A stretch of DNA of 64,000 bases from the NCBI GenBank assembly GCA_014529385.2, contig CM043944.1, positions 69,738,895-69,802,894 of the forward strand, written 5' to 3'. This document shows, one piece after another, positions 1 through 11,760 of the stretch. The first letter of the stretch is position 1; each line of letters begins with the position of its first letter. The notes beneath the pieces are model-generated. The model worked only from the letters and a program-made list of their open reading frames with translations. It ran no database searches and had not been told where the DNA came from. The translations under genes and the position numbers were made by a program. This DNA comes from Adiantum capillus-veneris. Taxonomy: Eukaryota; Streptophyta; Polypodiopsida; Polypodiales; Pteridaceae.

Positions 1-1
1 T

Positions 2-1255
2 GTGGCTGCTCATGATCTAAATCTCGAGCAAATGGATGTAAATACGGCATTCCCTCACGGTGACTTAGAGGAGGAAATCTACATGCTTCAACCAAAGGGG
101 TATGAAGTAAAAGGTAAGGAGAAAATGGTTTGCAGATTAAAGAAGAGCTTGTATGGTTTAAAGCAAGCATCAAGACAATGGTACTTGAAGTTTGATCGAT
201 GGATGTTGGATCATGGATTCACAAGATGCAACTCGGATCACTGCGTCTACACGGAGAATTTGGGAGATGGGAAATTCATCATCCTAATGTTGTATGTTGA
301 TGACATGTTGATTGCAAGTGCTAACATGCAGGACATCAAAGACCTAAAAGAGGAGCTGTCCAAATCTTTTTCAATGAAAGATTTAGGTGCTGCAAAGAGG
401 ATACTTGGTATGAAAATATCAAGGGACAGGACGAAGAAGACAATAAAGCTATCTCAAGAAGATTACATAAAGAAGGTACTAGAAAGGTTTGCAATGCAAA
501 ATGCAAAACCAGTTTCTACACCTTTGGCTAGTCATTTTAAACTAACGAAGGATATGTGTCCAAAGACACAAGAGGAGATAGCCTATATGTCTAAAGTTCC
601 ACATGCTGCAGTGGTAGGTTCTCTAATGTATGCTATGGTCTAGACAAGGCCATACATTGCACATGCAGTGGGAGTTGTGAGTAGGTTCATGGACAACCCA
701 GGTAAAGAGCATTGGCAAGCTGTGAAGTGGATACTTAGGTATCTAAAAGGGACAACAACAAATGCTTTGTATTTTGGAGGAACTTATATTTTTCTAGAAG
801 GGTATGCTGATGCAGATATGGCAGGTGACAAAGATACTCAAAGGAGCACTACTAGCTATGTGTTCACGGTTGGAGGCACAACAGTAAGCTGGGCTTCAAA
901 GCTGCACAAAGTGGTTTCACTTTCTACCACGGAAGCAGAGTATGCAGCAATGACGGAGGCAAGCAAAGAAATTCTGTGGCTTCACAGATTCTTAGAAGAG
1001 CTTGGATTCAAACAAGACAATTGTGTCTTGTACAGTGATAGCCAAAGCGCTATCCATCTTGCGAAGAACTCAGCCTTTCATTCAAGGACAAAGCACATTG
1101 AGGTGAGATATCACTTCATACGCACTCTTTTGGAAGAGGGACAACTAAATCTAGGAAAGGTGCATACAAGTGAAAATCCTGCAGACATGTTTACAAAGGT
1201 GGTCAACAAGGAGAAGTTGAGCTTTTGCTCATCTTCAATCGGCATTCAAGGATAA
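2..1255 (+). pseudogene. pol: Copia-1 pol, RT and RNase H domains, one in-frame stop
   Basis: The polyprotein end copies retrotransposon RNA into DNA. The RT domain shows MDVNTAFPHGDLEEEIYM, the LYGLKQASRQWY segment and the catalytic LYVDDMLIA. The RNase H part shows GYADADMAGDKDTQRSTT, SLSTTEAEYAA and DSQSAIHLAKNSAFHSRTKH. Both parts are in one frame, separated by a single TAG at 641-643 where relatives usually read through (YAMV-stop-TRPYIAHAVG). With no other visible break this looks like a fairly recent copy. The 5' part is missing because the window starts inside it. Confidence 0.93.
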
Positions 1256-1304
1256 GAAGCTAGAATGGAAAACAGTCATAGGTTTGGTTTGAAGATCAGT
1301 CTCC

Positions 1305-1315
1305 AAGTGGGAGAT
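1305..1315 (+). other. Copia-1 polypurine tract
   Basis: AAGTGGGAGAT lies directly before the LTR's TGTTA. It is the expected plus-strand primer site for reverse transcription, and the motif is typical of plant copia elements. Confidence 0.8.
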
Positions 1316-1489
1316 TGTTAAGTATGCAGCCTGATTTACCCTTGTAACTTTCTGTGGTAAAAGCGCACATTTGTAAGGCCCCCATTATGAGGAGAAGCCA
1401 TCGTGCGTGAAGGAAAATCACTCACCGGAAACCAAAATTTTCACGGATACTTTTTTTTCGCCGGAATATTATGGCCGGACGGCGGCCGG

Positions 1490-1640
1490 AAAGTGGTCGA
1501 AAAACAACCGGTCGGTTGGCCGGTGGCCGGTAGTCAATGGCCGATGGCCGGTAGTCAATGGCCGATGGCCGGTGGTCGGAAGTCAATGGCCGGTGGCCGG
1601 TGGTCGAAAGTCAATGGCCGGTGGCCGGTGGCCGAATTCA
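1490..1640 (+). repeat. GGCCGG-rich tandem array in the LTR
   Basis: About seven imperfect copies of a roughly 20-bp unit built from GGCCGATGGCCGGTAGTCAA and variants. It is much richer in GC than its surroundings and very rich in CpG/CCGG sites. It lies upstream of the TATA box, so it could be a repeated enhancer-like block. That role is an inference. Confidence 0.75.
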
Positions 1641-1764
1641 AAAGCGGACTTGTCTTCTCAAGGGCGGCCACACATGGGTGGATTGGAGGGCCCGATTTGG
1701 ACTTATTCGCACAAGGGCAGCTACACATGGCTGTCTCTCATAAGAGAGGGTAGCCCTTTTGGCC

Positions 1765-1772
1765 TATAAAAG
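1765..1772 (+). promoter_or_regulatory. TATA box of the Copia-1 LTR
   Basis: TATAAAAG sits about 450 bp into the LTR, where the U3 promoter of a plant LTR would be. It is the likely core promoter of the element. No functional evidence. Confidence 0.5.
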
Positions 1773-2088
1773 GAGGCCATTTCTACACACATTTCATAGT
1801 GTGAAGTTGATGCAACAAGGTGAGTGTGAGGTGGTGAGAGTGAAGCAAGGCGGGAGCTCCATTAAGGGTATAATCCCTTTGTAAACTACTTCTTGTTTTG
1901 AAGTACTAAAGCCATTGAGTGGCTGCTTTCCCGTGGACGTAGCCCACATTGGGTGAACCACGTATATCGTGTGTACTCTCTCTCTCTCTCTCTCTCTCTC
2001 TACTATATAATCTCGTGTATATAAATTTGTCTCTCTCCATTAAGTAATCTACTCAATTATCTATTTAGCTACGTCTTATTTCCTAACA

Positions 2089-3008
2089 TTTGTAAGAAGA
2101 GATGAGTCCATTGTATTCTTCAAAAAGTAGATGTCTCATGACACTAGACTGTCATCCTCTGCAACAGTGTTTGTCACATTTATTTCTTGAATCTTCACTG
2201 AGGACTTGTTCTTCTCACCATGGTCTTCAGCTTTCTCTTTGCCTATTTCTGCTTTCCATTCTCTGCAGTCTCTTTTCATGTGACCCTTCTTACCACAATG
2301 GTAGCATTCTATGTCACTCTTGCCTTTAGCACTGCGGGACTTGCTACGAGACTGATTCCTCTTTCCACCTTTGTACTTTTCTTTGGTCCTTCCCCTGACA
2401 ACTAAGGCTGTTCCTTTGCCTTTGTCCATTGTCTTTCTATTGGTTTCTTCAGTAAGCAGACTTCCTTCTACACCTGCTATGTTCAAACCATCTGGAGGTG
2501 CAGAATTACTCAAAGCTGTGCGAAAAGTGTCCCAACTTTCCCGCAATGTGATCAGCAGGAACATAGCTCTAACAGGTTCATCAAACTTGACACCTTGAGC
2601 TCACAATTGACTATAGATTGTGTTGAATTCATTCAGATGATTGGACATAGGTGTCCCTTCTTTCATATTCAAGTCAACAAGCTTCTTAAGATAGTATACC
2701 TGTGAAGCTGCACTCTGCTTCTCATAAAGATCACTCAGCTTTAACCATGCTTGATAAGACGACATCTCATCTGCTACATTGAAGTAAACGTTTTTTGCCA
2801 AAGTCAGCATAATGGTAGAAAGTGCCAATTCATCCATTTCGCTCCATTCATCTTCGTCCATATCTTCTGGTTTTATCCCCTTTAGCTTTATAGGTTTTAT
2901 CTGCTTCTTTTGTACCAACACGTGCCAAATCTACTTCTTCCACAATGGGAAATTGGTTCCATCCAGCTTCTTGATATTGTAAAGAGCAGTGTCCTGTGAT
3001 CCAGCCAT
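2089..3008 (-). pseudogene. gag: Copia-2 gag (UBN2-type, zinc knuckle)
   Basis: The start ATG at 3008 opens MAGSQDTALYNIKKLDGTNF, the usual N-terminus of copia Gag (KLDGTNFPLW), and meets an early stop a few codons later near 2935. The body continues with SYQAWLKLSDLYEKQSA and KKLVDLNMKEGTPMSNHLNE. A CCHC zinc knuckle, CYHCGKKGHMKRDC, lies near 2320. Another in-frame stop follows DDSLVS near 2134, and the frame then runs into the Copia-1 LTR. Gag would form the capsid and bind RNA; this copy is dead. Confidence 0.88.
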
Positions 3009-4093
3009 ATCTACGCTTCATAGTAGTTTACTTTTCTAAGAAAAATTCGACAGAGTTTCCCCTGTAAACTGACCTCTGAACCAATATCAACCTGTCAAAT
3101 GAACCAAGAAAGCTTCAGATTCTACATAAATTTTGGCAGAGTCTCCTTTGTAAAATGGCTCTGGTGTACTAAAAAACAGACCAAAAAACAACTTAAAAAA
3201 CCACTGTCTCTCTAACACTGTAAGCTGTGGGTAAACCTGTCCTGCACCTGTACTGTCTCTCACTGCCCTGTCATTGTCCTGTAAGCATAGACTGCGACAA
3301 TGCCTCAACGGCAGTAAAGCAAAGATGCAATCCCAATTGTCTAACTCACAGTCAATACATCCTAGCTGCCTATCTAAGGGTGCTCGAGGGATCGCTCCAA
3401 GATCTGTATCACCGAAAGGATCTCAACATTCGAGAATCCCCCAGCTCAATAAAACCTCACTCGACCCTCAACAAAGGCTGCAGTAAATCTGACAGTACAT
3501 AGACTTCCCACAAAGTCATACATCCACAAATTTCCCACTATATGATGTAACCGCTGCGGCGGTTGTTTGCTGCGTGACTCACAGCCAGCAAACCCTCAAC
3601 AGACATACATCATCTCTGACAATACATCCCATGTGGAAGTACTTGCAATGTCAGGATGAAATCTGGAATATCAAGCAGCAAACACAAGCTACCTGATGAA
3701 CTAGTGAATGTCGCCTACAGTCTGTGTGTAGATGCGCCCGTGTCGTATGTGACATGCCTCCAAGAACTGTGAGCTGTCCTTTGATGTGTAGACAGCCACA
3801 AATCAACACACTGGGAGTGCCGATATCCTCAGCACCTGCAGTCGTAGGCCGAAACCCCAAATTTGCAGAGTCGGATCTCCACCCGCTGAGCCCACGTAGT
3901 CGAAAATGGCTTGCGCAGAACTTTGTCGAAGCCGAACGGTGGCCGAGATGACCTCAGAATGAAATTATGAGAACACCGAGCCCTTCGGGCTTGCCCACAA
4001 GATTTGGGGCCGTGTCTTCGCTTGTCGAATCTCACTCCAATCTGAGCAGGTGACTCTGGCTACCTGCAAATGCTGCCCCGAGCCTCGATCTGA
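3009..4093 (-). other. Copia-2 leader between LTR and gag
   Basis: About 1.1 kb between the primer site and gag, unusually long for a copia leader. No coding domain could be recognised on either strand. It may contain an old unrecognised insertion, for example around 3540-3620, which has a GC-rich imperfect palindrome (CCGCTGCGGCGG). Confidence 0.4.
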
Positions 4094-4105
4094 GCTCTGA
4101 TACCA
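4094..4105 (-). other. Copia-2 primer-binding site (tRNA-iMet type)
   Basis: On the minus strand TGGTATCAGAGC follows the LTR end after a 2-base spacer. It is complementary to the 3' end of plant initiator tRNA-Met and is the standard copia minus-strand primer site. It fixes the element's orientation. Confidence 0.9.
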
Positions 4106-4107
4106 GT

Positions 4108-4299
4108 TGAAGGAGTATGAGCGGAAGTGTGACGCGAGGGAGAGTGCGAGAAGAAGAGCACGAGGATATGGTGAACTCGCTCTACTGTAATGTGTAGAGC
4201 ATAGTGAGTTCTTATTAGGTTTTTACAAAAGAATATGTGTACATACCTGGCGGCCCGCCCACTTACCTGGGCGACCACATTGGGCTTTATACCCCAACA
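4108..4299 (-). repeat. Copia-2 5' LTR (192 bp)
   Basis: On the minus strand it runs from TGTTGGGGTATAAAG to CATACTCCTTCA, bounded by TG and CA, with the primer site just after it. It is short for an LTR. A TATAAAG motif lies close to its start. No second copy is visible in the window. Confidence 0.75.
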
Positions 4300-4600
4300 C
4301 ATAGAAAGAGGTAATTATAAAAAATGCAAAAGTTTTTTTTTGGAATTCTATTTCTCATAGTACATCCGTAAAAGTTTGCTCAATCACTTAAATGCATACT
4401 CGTACAAAATGCTTTTCGAGAGCCCAACTTAAGTGTACACAAAAATCCATGTCTGTGAATCTTAATGAGTGATGTGATGTGCGATGAGAGAAAAAACATA
4501 AGAGTTGTTTTCAAAATAAAAAAATAACACCACGGATGCATCCGGAATGTCCAAAAACCTTAAGATAGCTCTTTAAAACGCTGAAATCTGACGTCTCTAG
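4300..4600. repeat. FB-1 foldback repeat, left arm (split by CACTA-1)
   Basis: This stretch is an inverted copy of about 30900-31205. Its continuation lies beyond CACTA-1, from 10261. A shared landmark is GGATGCATCC(G) followed by AAAAACCTTA-type sequence. Removing CACTA-1 restores the junction seen in the other two copies (GTCTCTAG joined to CTCAAGATAT). It does not code for anything recognisable. Confidence 0.8.
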
Positions 4601-5320
4601 CACTACAACAAAAAAACGTGTTATCGATGCAGATATCGACGCGGCCCGTCGCTATACGCGTCTCTGTGAAACCAGTCGCTTTTAGCGACGCACATAGCGA
4701 CGACCATAGCAGAAAAATTTTTTCTTGGGCAGAGGGCAGGTAGCCTGGCCTGTGCCCAGTTAAAACATGGACATAGCCACAGCCAGACTTCCTGCCCTCT
4801 GCCCAAGAAAGCGAGCAGCACCAAAATATCAACCATGCTCCCGCGCGTAGAAATTTCGACAGAGTTCTCTCTGTTTTTACATAAACTTTTCAAAAAAAAA
4901 AACCATATCATGTATACGCCTCCTACATGCTATCCATGTAGGATCTCACATGAGATTTAAGGCCAATGAAAGACAACCGTACCAACTGAAAAGCATAGCC
5001 ATAACTTAAAAGCATAACCATAACTTAAAAGAATAACCATAACGAACCATAACCATAACTTAAAAGCATAACCATAACGAACCATAACCATAACTTAAAA
5101 GCATAACCATAACTTAAAACCATAACCGGCTATAACGACTTTGATCAAAACCATAATGCAGATAACCATAACCATAAACAAAATTAACAATAACCATAAG
5201 CATAACCAGAAAGAGAAACAATAACTGTCTATACAATGACAATGACAATAATCATAACCATAAGGGAAACAATAACTGTCTGAACACTAACTGTTTGTAC
5301 AAAAAAGAGACACAAAAGCG
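4601..5320. repeat. CACTA-1 left subterminal region: hairpin and ATAACC tandem array
   Basis: After the terminal repeat come several CGTCGCTAT/GCGACG motifs (4625-4720). A hairpin follows with arms TTTCTTGGGCAGAGGGCAGG (about 4722-4741) and its complement near 4792-4811. From about 4985 to 5300 there is a tandem array of a 19-bp unit (AAAAGCATAACCATAACTT) that decays into ATAACC/ATAACT repeats. No gene is present. In CACTA elements such subterminal motifs bind the transposon proteins. Confidence 0.75.
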
Positions 5321-5480
5321 TGTCTGTGTCTCACAAAGCATATAGATGAAATCTGGTCCACTAATGACTAGGCGTCGCAACCTGCACATATGACAACTCA
5401 CAAAATTAGTATTGATATTACTTCACATATACTGAATTAATTAAATCAACTCACACATATTAACGTCTCACCTCAAGCGA

Positions 5481-6616
5481 TCAGCGAGACTGTAAGGCCT
5501 CCCAGTCTACAGGCTCTCCTGAAGCTTCAAGATCATTTAGTACTTCATAGATACCTCTGCGATATCCATCTGACTCCTCCTCGCGTGATGGAGCTCGATG
5601 CATCGCAAGATTCTGCGTTTATACAAAAATCAAAGTAATAAGAATACATGATTCATCGCGTTTTTAAAAATTCCATAGTTAAGATTGGATTAGAAACTCA
5701 CAAACTCATAGCGAAAGCTGTCGAAGCCTCCGCTGCCAAGATGAGATGTCCCCCTAGTCATCTGTCGTACCTGCGCGGCCTCACGCTGCTGTCTGAACCG
5801 CGTGGCCGTTGTCCGCTCATTCTCCCCGATCTGCAGCCACGTCTCGTGTGGGAAGCCCGAAGGCTTCGGCGAGCCGGTCCTAAAATCCTTCCGAACTGCA
5901 TCTCGTTGATGTTTGATGGTGTCCCGTGCAACACCCTTCATCCACCGCGCCGAAACAACGGAAGAACTCGGAGCAGGCTGGTACTCTCTCAGGATGGTCT
6001 CCACTATGTAAGTGAATTTTTCCTTTTCTTGCTGATCCCAAGACGTCAGAATGCTGGTCAAAAACTATAGCTCCACGAGCTGGGGAATCCGCTGTCGCAT
6101 CTCAGTCCCGACTCTATCCATGTCAACAGAACTATCTCCCCGTACAGTATAGAGCTTGGAGACACTAGGATCGTGTGCCCCCTAAGGTGTCCGAGGTGTG
6201 CCAAGAGGTGTGTCGAGAGGTGTGCGTGGGTAAGACGGGGGTCGTGAGCGAGGAGGGGTCGAAGCATCTGTGGACCCTCCTCCACAGCAACCACCACCTC
6301 CACCTGACGATCGCCGAGATCGGAGAGTGCGCCTGTGCTGCAGAGATGAGGACGTACCCGCCTCTGCCCCACCCCTAGGTGTCGAAGCGGACGTGATGGG
6401 AGAAGAAGGCGTCGTACCCATAGGCGTCCTGAACCCCGTAGGCGTCCCTCCCCTAGGCGTCAGACCCTCGGGTGTGAAGCCCGGAGGCGTAGTACCCGTG
6501 CCTCTGGCTACCCAGTACTGAGAAGCCTCTTCCATCTGATCAGGCGTCATCCGTGTAACGAAGCCCATGAATGCATCTGCACTCATGGAAGCGGGATCTG
6601 GAATCTCGTCTGCCAT
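5481..6616 (-). pseudogene. CACTA-1 second gene (TNP1-like), broken
   Basis: The frame opens MADEIPDPASMSADAF at 6616. It continues through a Thr-Pro-Gly-rich segment with RRSSGGGGGCCGGG, then hits stops at about 6182 and 6065. The C-terminal part (LTSWDQQEKEKFTYIVE ... HLGSGGFDSFRYEF) matches the corresponding part of the CACTA-2 gene. A splice donor GTGAGT after YEF, and an exon from 5612 to a stop at 5481 (...EVLNDLEASGEPVDWEALQSR), mirror the CACTA-2 exon layout. It is likely the DNA-binding partner of the transposase. The family assignment is by architecture. Confidence 0.75.
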
Positions 6617-6723
6617 ACTAAAGTCCTGCACAAAGAAAGTAAAATAAAGCGTCAGAACACAGTTGTTTAAATTAAATTTAAGCTTAATTTTAAATCAAAG
6701 TCTTCACACAAACACTTACAGAC

Positions 6724-8856
6724 CTAGGCCTCGACGACTGAGGCATCATCGATAAGATCTTGCATCGTATCATCGTCTATCTCTAATTGCAAACATAACT
6801 CTGCCCCAACTCGTTCTGGCAGATTGTCTTCATCCAATGCATCTTCATCTACAAGTGTCAATTCTGGCTCGTCTGCGTCATCCCTCGTATATCTGTCTTG
6901 AGATATCGCATATATCCTGTTGGCGTCCTGAACTCTGAAATCACCCTTTTCACTTATCGCTGTTCGTTTTTTAGCAATACCCATGGCGCTCTTGGAACTT
7001 TTGTTTGACCAGCTGCATAGGTGAAAGGCCAAAGCTCTGGCATCTTTCCAACCGATTGCAAATCATCTCGTGAAGCTCGATTGTCTTTCATTCCCATGAT
7101 TGTCTTCCAGAGGAGCTCTCCTACATTCTTGAATATATGCATTGGATCCAGCAAATGGTTAATTAGTAGATCACCCTAGTACGGCAATGTATAGAGAATG
7201 GACAAACGTTTCATTCCTCGAATAGGTTGCCCCTCATGTTGCTCCCATCGGCGACGCCACTCTTGTACATGCATAGGACAACATTCGACGCGACCAAGTT
7301 GGCCTTTGCGCAAGTGATGGCCATCTGGAAGATAACGGTGGTGGCCTTGATAAATTGTCTTTCAAAGAGAGGTAGAATAGCGCACATCCAAAGACTGCCC
7401 GCAAATTGGACATGCATTGTATCCCGAAGTTGTTAGTCCTGCATATATCAAAGCATGAATCAGGCCAAGGCAAAGGGCTTGTGAATAGCGAGAATTTTGT
7501 AAATCAATAACCATTACCAAAAGCTTCTTCGTATCCTGGCCAATCATGCATAGTCCACATAAGAAGTGCATGGATCCTTGCATGCTGTTGTCCTACTGGT
7601 TCAACCACATCTGCTATGTCGATCCCATGCCATAAATCCTGGAGCTCGTCAACTAGTGGAGCTAGATAAACATCCATGTTTTTTGCTTTGAACTTACCAG
7701 GTACAATCAAGCTTAAAATCAAATGACCCTTCTTGATAGCAAGCCACGGCGGGAGGTTGTAATTGACGACCTTCTCAGGCCAAGTGCTCCATGATGAGCT
7801 TCTCAAGCCAAATGGATTGACTCCATCCATTGCCATGCCCAAACGCAAATTGCGTGGTTCACTCTTAAAATGTGGCCAGGTATCTTCAATGTGCCTCCAA
7901 GCCTTTGAATCAGCGGGCACCCTAAATGTTGCGTTAGTGGATCTATTCGTAGAATGCCACCGCATCAACTTTGCAATGGAACCACAACGAAACATGCTTT
8001 TTATCCTAGGAATAATAGGGAAATGCCGCAACACTTTAGTTGGCACTGTCTCGCCAACTGCATCTTGTTTGTAGCGCATTGCTCCGCACTTAGGACACAA
8101 CAGACAATCTGCGAATTCATTGCGAAAAAGAATGCAATCATTTGGAGATGCATGAATCTTGTTGTAGTCCAAGCCAAATGAGGTCAGAAGTTGCTTTGCG
8201 TCTAGCCTGGAGGGGGGCATGAGTCATTGCCAGCCGGGAGAAGTTGCTCCCGCAATAACCTGTTTAAGCCACATTAAATTAAAATTAAAGCTCTCCGAGC
8301 ACATCACCGTTGCAATCGGAAAATCTCTTTTGTAAATTACGTACCTAAACAAAGTAGTGACGCTTGCATCTGACCACCCGTACACTGACTGACGATTCAA
8401 AAACGCCAGACAAGTACGAAGCACAGATATTTTGGCGCCTTCATAGATTGGTTGACGTGCCAACTTTCTCAACATGTCTTCAGGAGATAGGTGCACGGCT
8501 TCTGGTGCTGCTTCGTTCACGTTCTCCTCGCTTGTCTGGAAGAAGGCGTCCAGCATCTCCTCCATGCCATCGTCTTCTATCTGTAAGCCCTTTTCTGCTT
8601 CCATCCGTGGCTCTATATTGGTCGGACCTTCACGCATAATCTTTTTTCTCTCTCTCTCAGATGTAGGTGCTATGTCACGGAAATCAATGTCCGTTCCATA
8701 GGAGTCGTATCGCAGATTCTGTACGGTTTCTCTAGCAAACACTCCGTACTTGTGCACATGCTCATTACATATCTTACGCTTGCGCAGGATTTGATACTTG
8801 CAGAGCGTGAACGAGCTTGCAATCTTTTCCTCCATGTTAGTTGATGACGTTGCCAT
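6724..8856 (-). pseudogene. CACTA-1 TNP2-like transposase, frameshifted
   Basis: Exon 1 starts MATSSTNMEEKIASSF at 8856 and ends YGWSDASVTTLFR before a GT donor near 8340. Exon 2 resumes LLREQLLPAGND near 8260 but shifts frame near 8220, where MPPSRLDAKQLLTSFG continues. The TNP2 core is clear: KIHASPNDCILFRNEF, CPKCGAMRY, AMDGVNPFGLRSSSWS, NYNLPPWLAIKKGH, TMHDWPG. The next part (7100-7500) is scattered over three frames, including DPMHIFKNVGELLWK, and ends in an acidic tail. It would cut and join transposon ends if intact; this copy cannot. Confidence 0.88.
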
Positions 8857-8877
8857 CTACAATGATTATGAATTTTG

Positions 8878-9967
<1,090 letters not shown>

Positions 9968-10079
9968 AGAGAGAGGGGTTGGGGAGGGTGGAGATGGACA
10001 TAATACCTACGCAGTAGGTTTCGACCAAAACTCGAGCACGCGAAAATGGCCCCTGCGTGCGGGTTTCACTTTTTTTCCC

Positions 10080-10259
10080 CAATTTTTTTTGGGCGTCGAT
10101 ATACGCGTCACTATACGCGTGGAAAATAAAGCCTTTCCATGCGTATATCGACGCACATTGCGACGCGTATAGCGACGCCCGCTAATGTCGTCGATATACG
10201 CGTGGAAAGGCATGGCCGTCGATATAGGCACGTCGATATCTTCATTTAGTGTTGTAGTG
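10080..10259. repeat. CACTA-1 right subterminal repeats and terminus
   Basis: At least eight GCGTCGATATACGCG-like or GCGACGC motifs in both orientations lie in the last 180 bp and run into the inverted terminus TGTTGTAGTG. They match the kind of motif in the left terminus. They are probable transposase or TNP1-like binding sites, by analogy with En/Spm. Confidence 0.75.
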
Positions 10260-10260
10260 T

Positions 10261-10471
10261 ATCTCAAGATATAGCATTTTTAAGCATAGGGCCTCATGAG
10301 GTCAGTACCAAGCGAATAGAGGCCCTTAAGGGAGTCAAGGGACTCTATTCGCTTGGTACTGACCTCATGAGGCCCTAGGCTTGAAAATGCTATATCTTGA
10401 GCTAGAGACGTCAGATTTTAGAATTTTAAAGAGCTATCCTAAGGTTTTTGGACGTTTCGGATGCATCCGTG
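10261..10471. repeat. FB-1 centre and right arm: long near-perfect hairpin
   Basis: The arms 10263-10321 and 10342-10400 are reverse complements over nearly 60 bp, around a 20-base spacer. The best-kept part is CCTCATGAGGTCAGTACC / GGTACTGACCTCATGAGG. The right arm then continues as a direct copy of 30861-30985 and stops at GATGCATCCGT (10471). This is the fold-back centre of the repeat that CACTA-1 interrupts. Confidence 0.85.
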
Positions 10472-10580
10472 GGCTTAAAAAACACTATATCTTAATCCTA
10501 GGGCCGGATGAGGTCAGAACCAAGCGAATAGAGGTCCCAGAGACCCCTCAAGGACCTCTATTTGCTTGGTTCTGACTCCT
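10472..10580. repeat. Second, diverged FB-1-like hairpin
   Basis: GAGGTCAGAACCAAGCGAAT at about 10512 pairs with ATTTGCTTGGTTCTGAC ending about 10577, around a short GC-rich loop. Its left side repeats the (C)TTAAAAAACACTATATCTTA landmark of FB-1 with changes. It is a diverged partial copy lying next to the first. Confidence 0.7.
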
Positions 10581-10751
10581 TCATAGTCTTAAATAGTACC
10601 TATCAATCACTATCAAGTACGATCTGTTCGAATTTAAATTGCGAGCACTTCATAAAAAGGTGATTGATACTTGTGCGGGATACACAAGTACAAGTACTTC
10701 ACTTTATAGGATAGCAACAGTGGGTCATAAAAAGGTGTTCGGTGCTTGTGC

Positions 10752-10948
10752 AAGATGTCATTATCAAGCGCCTTACTTTTCTGATGATAGTGACAATTTC
10801 ACCAAAATGGTTTTCATGGACATTTTCAAAATGAGAAAAAAGGTTTTTTCAACGTAACATTAGCCGTCTTCCTATTGGCGAAGGAGCATTCTCTCACTAG
10901 AGCTAAAAGGCCCGAAAATGTGTCCATTTCTTTCCTAATGATTTCTCC
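10752..10948. repeat. Dispersed repeat, inverted copy at 30683-30860
   Basis: CAAGATGTCATTATCAAGCG through TTCTTTCCTAATGAT is found as the reverse complement at 30683-30860, with scattered substitutions. In both places it lies next to an FB-1 copy, but in the opposite relative orientation. No protein domain was recognised, although it borders an integrase fragment here. Confidence 0.75.
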
Positions 10949-11760
10949 TCCAACTATCACCCACAAACCGATAACTAAAGTGTAATAGCAAATTCAACTA
11001 TCATTGATCTGCTTAAAGCCTATGTTATGGAAGTAGATCAAAGAGATCAATGGAAAAATTATTTACCCTTAGTAGATTATGTGTACAATAACATTGTCTA
11101 TACTTCTACATGCAAGGCACCCTTCAAGGTAATTGAAGCAAGACCCAAGCTCCCATTGATAGTCAAGACACTTGGAAACATATTTGTTACTGATGAGTAT
11201 AGCAAAGATCTTAAAGAATTTTTTCAAAATATCAAAGAAGCTATATCCATCACAGAAGTAAAAGGCTGATGATAAGCATAGATTATCCTTGACCTTCAAA
11301 GAAAATGATTGGGTATTAATCAAGTTTCCAAAAACACGCCTAAGTCACACTACATGCAAGGGAACACAAGGATGCCCAACGAATCACCAAAAACATTATG
11401 CTAAGTTAGTAAAAAGATAGTATAGCCCATTTCAAATTCTTAAGCCTATCAATGAAGCAACTTTTAAGTTAAGGTTACCAAGTACTTGGCTTGTTCATAA
11501 TGCCTTTGATGTGAGCCTCTTGAAACCTTATATGGGTGAGCCACCCAAAGAACTAGTAATTGAAGAACCACCTAAGTTTGAGGATCAAGAAGAGATCTTG
11601 CAGCAACCAGAGAGCATCCTATGACATGAACACAAGGTTTTAAAAAGTGGTAAGACTATCCAACAATATCTTATCAAATTTAAGAATTATCCTTTTGAAG
11701 ATGCAAGGTGGATGCAAGACATCCAACTACTTACAATGACTCGTGTCAAAGGTAAGAATC
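10935..11760 (+). pseudogene. pol: Chromovirus integrase C-terminus with chromodomain-like tail
   Basis: NYHPQTDN, then a stop, then VIANSTIIDLLKAYVM mark the end of the integrase core; the usual catalytic Glu region (GQTE) is destroyed. WKNYLPLVDYVYNN and later STWLVHNAFDVSLLKPYMG are typical of gypsy integrase and its GPY-like segment. EEILQQPESIL and QYLIKFKNYPFEDARWM form a chromodomain-like motif that in relatives guides integration to chromatin. Several stops and frameshifts (for example at 11267 and near 11420) show it is dead. Confidence 0.88.

Larger units (their letters stand above)
1..2088 (+). mobile_element. Copia-1: 3' half of a Ty1/copia retrotransposon
   Basis: The end of pol (RT and RNase H), a polypurine tract and a complete 3' LTR follow in the order expected for Ty1/copia. 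The gag, protease, integrase and 5' LTR lie beyond the left edge of the window. The right end abuts the truncated gag of an opposite-strand copia element, so Copia-1 appears to have landed in that element. The other target-site copy is outside the window, so the duplication cannot be checked. Confidence 0.9.
1316..2088 (+). repeat. Copia-1 3' LTR (773 bp)
   Basis: It begins TGTTA directly after the polypurine tract and ends TAACA, giving a 5-bp terminal inverted repeat. Inside are a GGCCGG-rich tandem array, a TATAAAAG box at 1765-1772 and a CT microsatellite near 1976-2000. Short open frames across the GC-rich part are by-products of the array and are not called as genes. Confidence 0.85.
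2089..4299 (-). mobile_element. Copia-2: 5' part of a Ty1/copia element
   Basis: Reading the minus strand: a short LTR (4299 to 4108), an initiator-tRNA-Met-type primer site, a long leader, and a copia gag that stops at the Copia-1 LTR boundary. Everything 3' of gag is absent from the window. The Copia-1 insertion explains the cut; the rest of Copia-2 may lie to the left of the window. Confidence 0.8.

Noticed and set aside
1403-1769. Two overlapping plus-strand frames of about 120 residues in the Copia-1 LTR.
   Set aside because: They arise from the GGCCGG tandem array, overlap each other in different frames, and lie in the LTR promoter region.
6175-6521. Plus-strand frames antisense to the CACTA genes (for example 6270-6521, 37155-37397, 39440-39702).
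   Set aside because: The minus strand carries the recognisable transposase motifs with splice sites; the plus-strand frames are shadows of GC-rich coding sequence.
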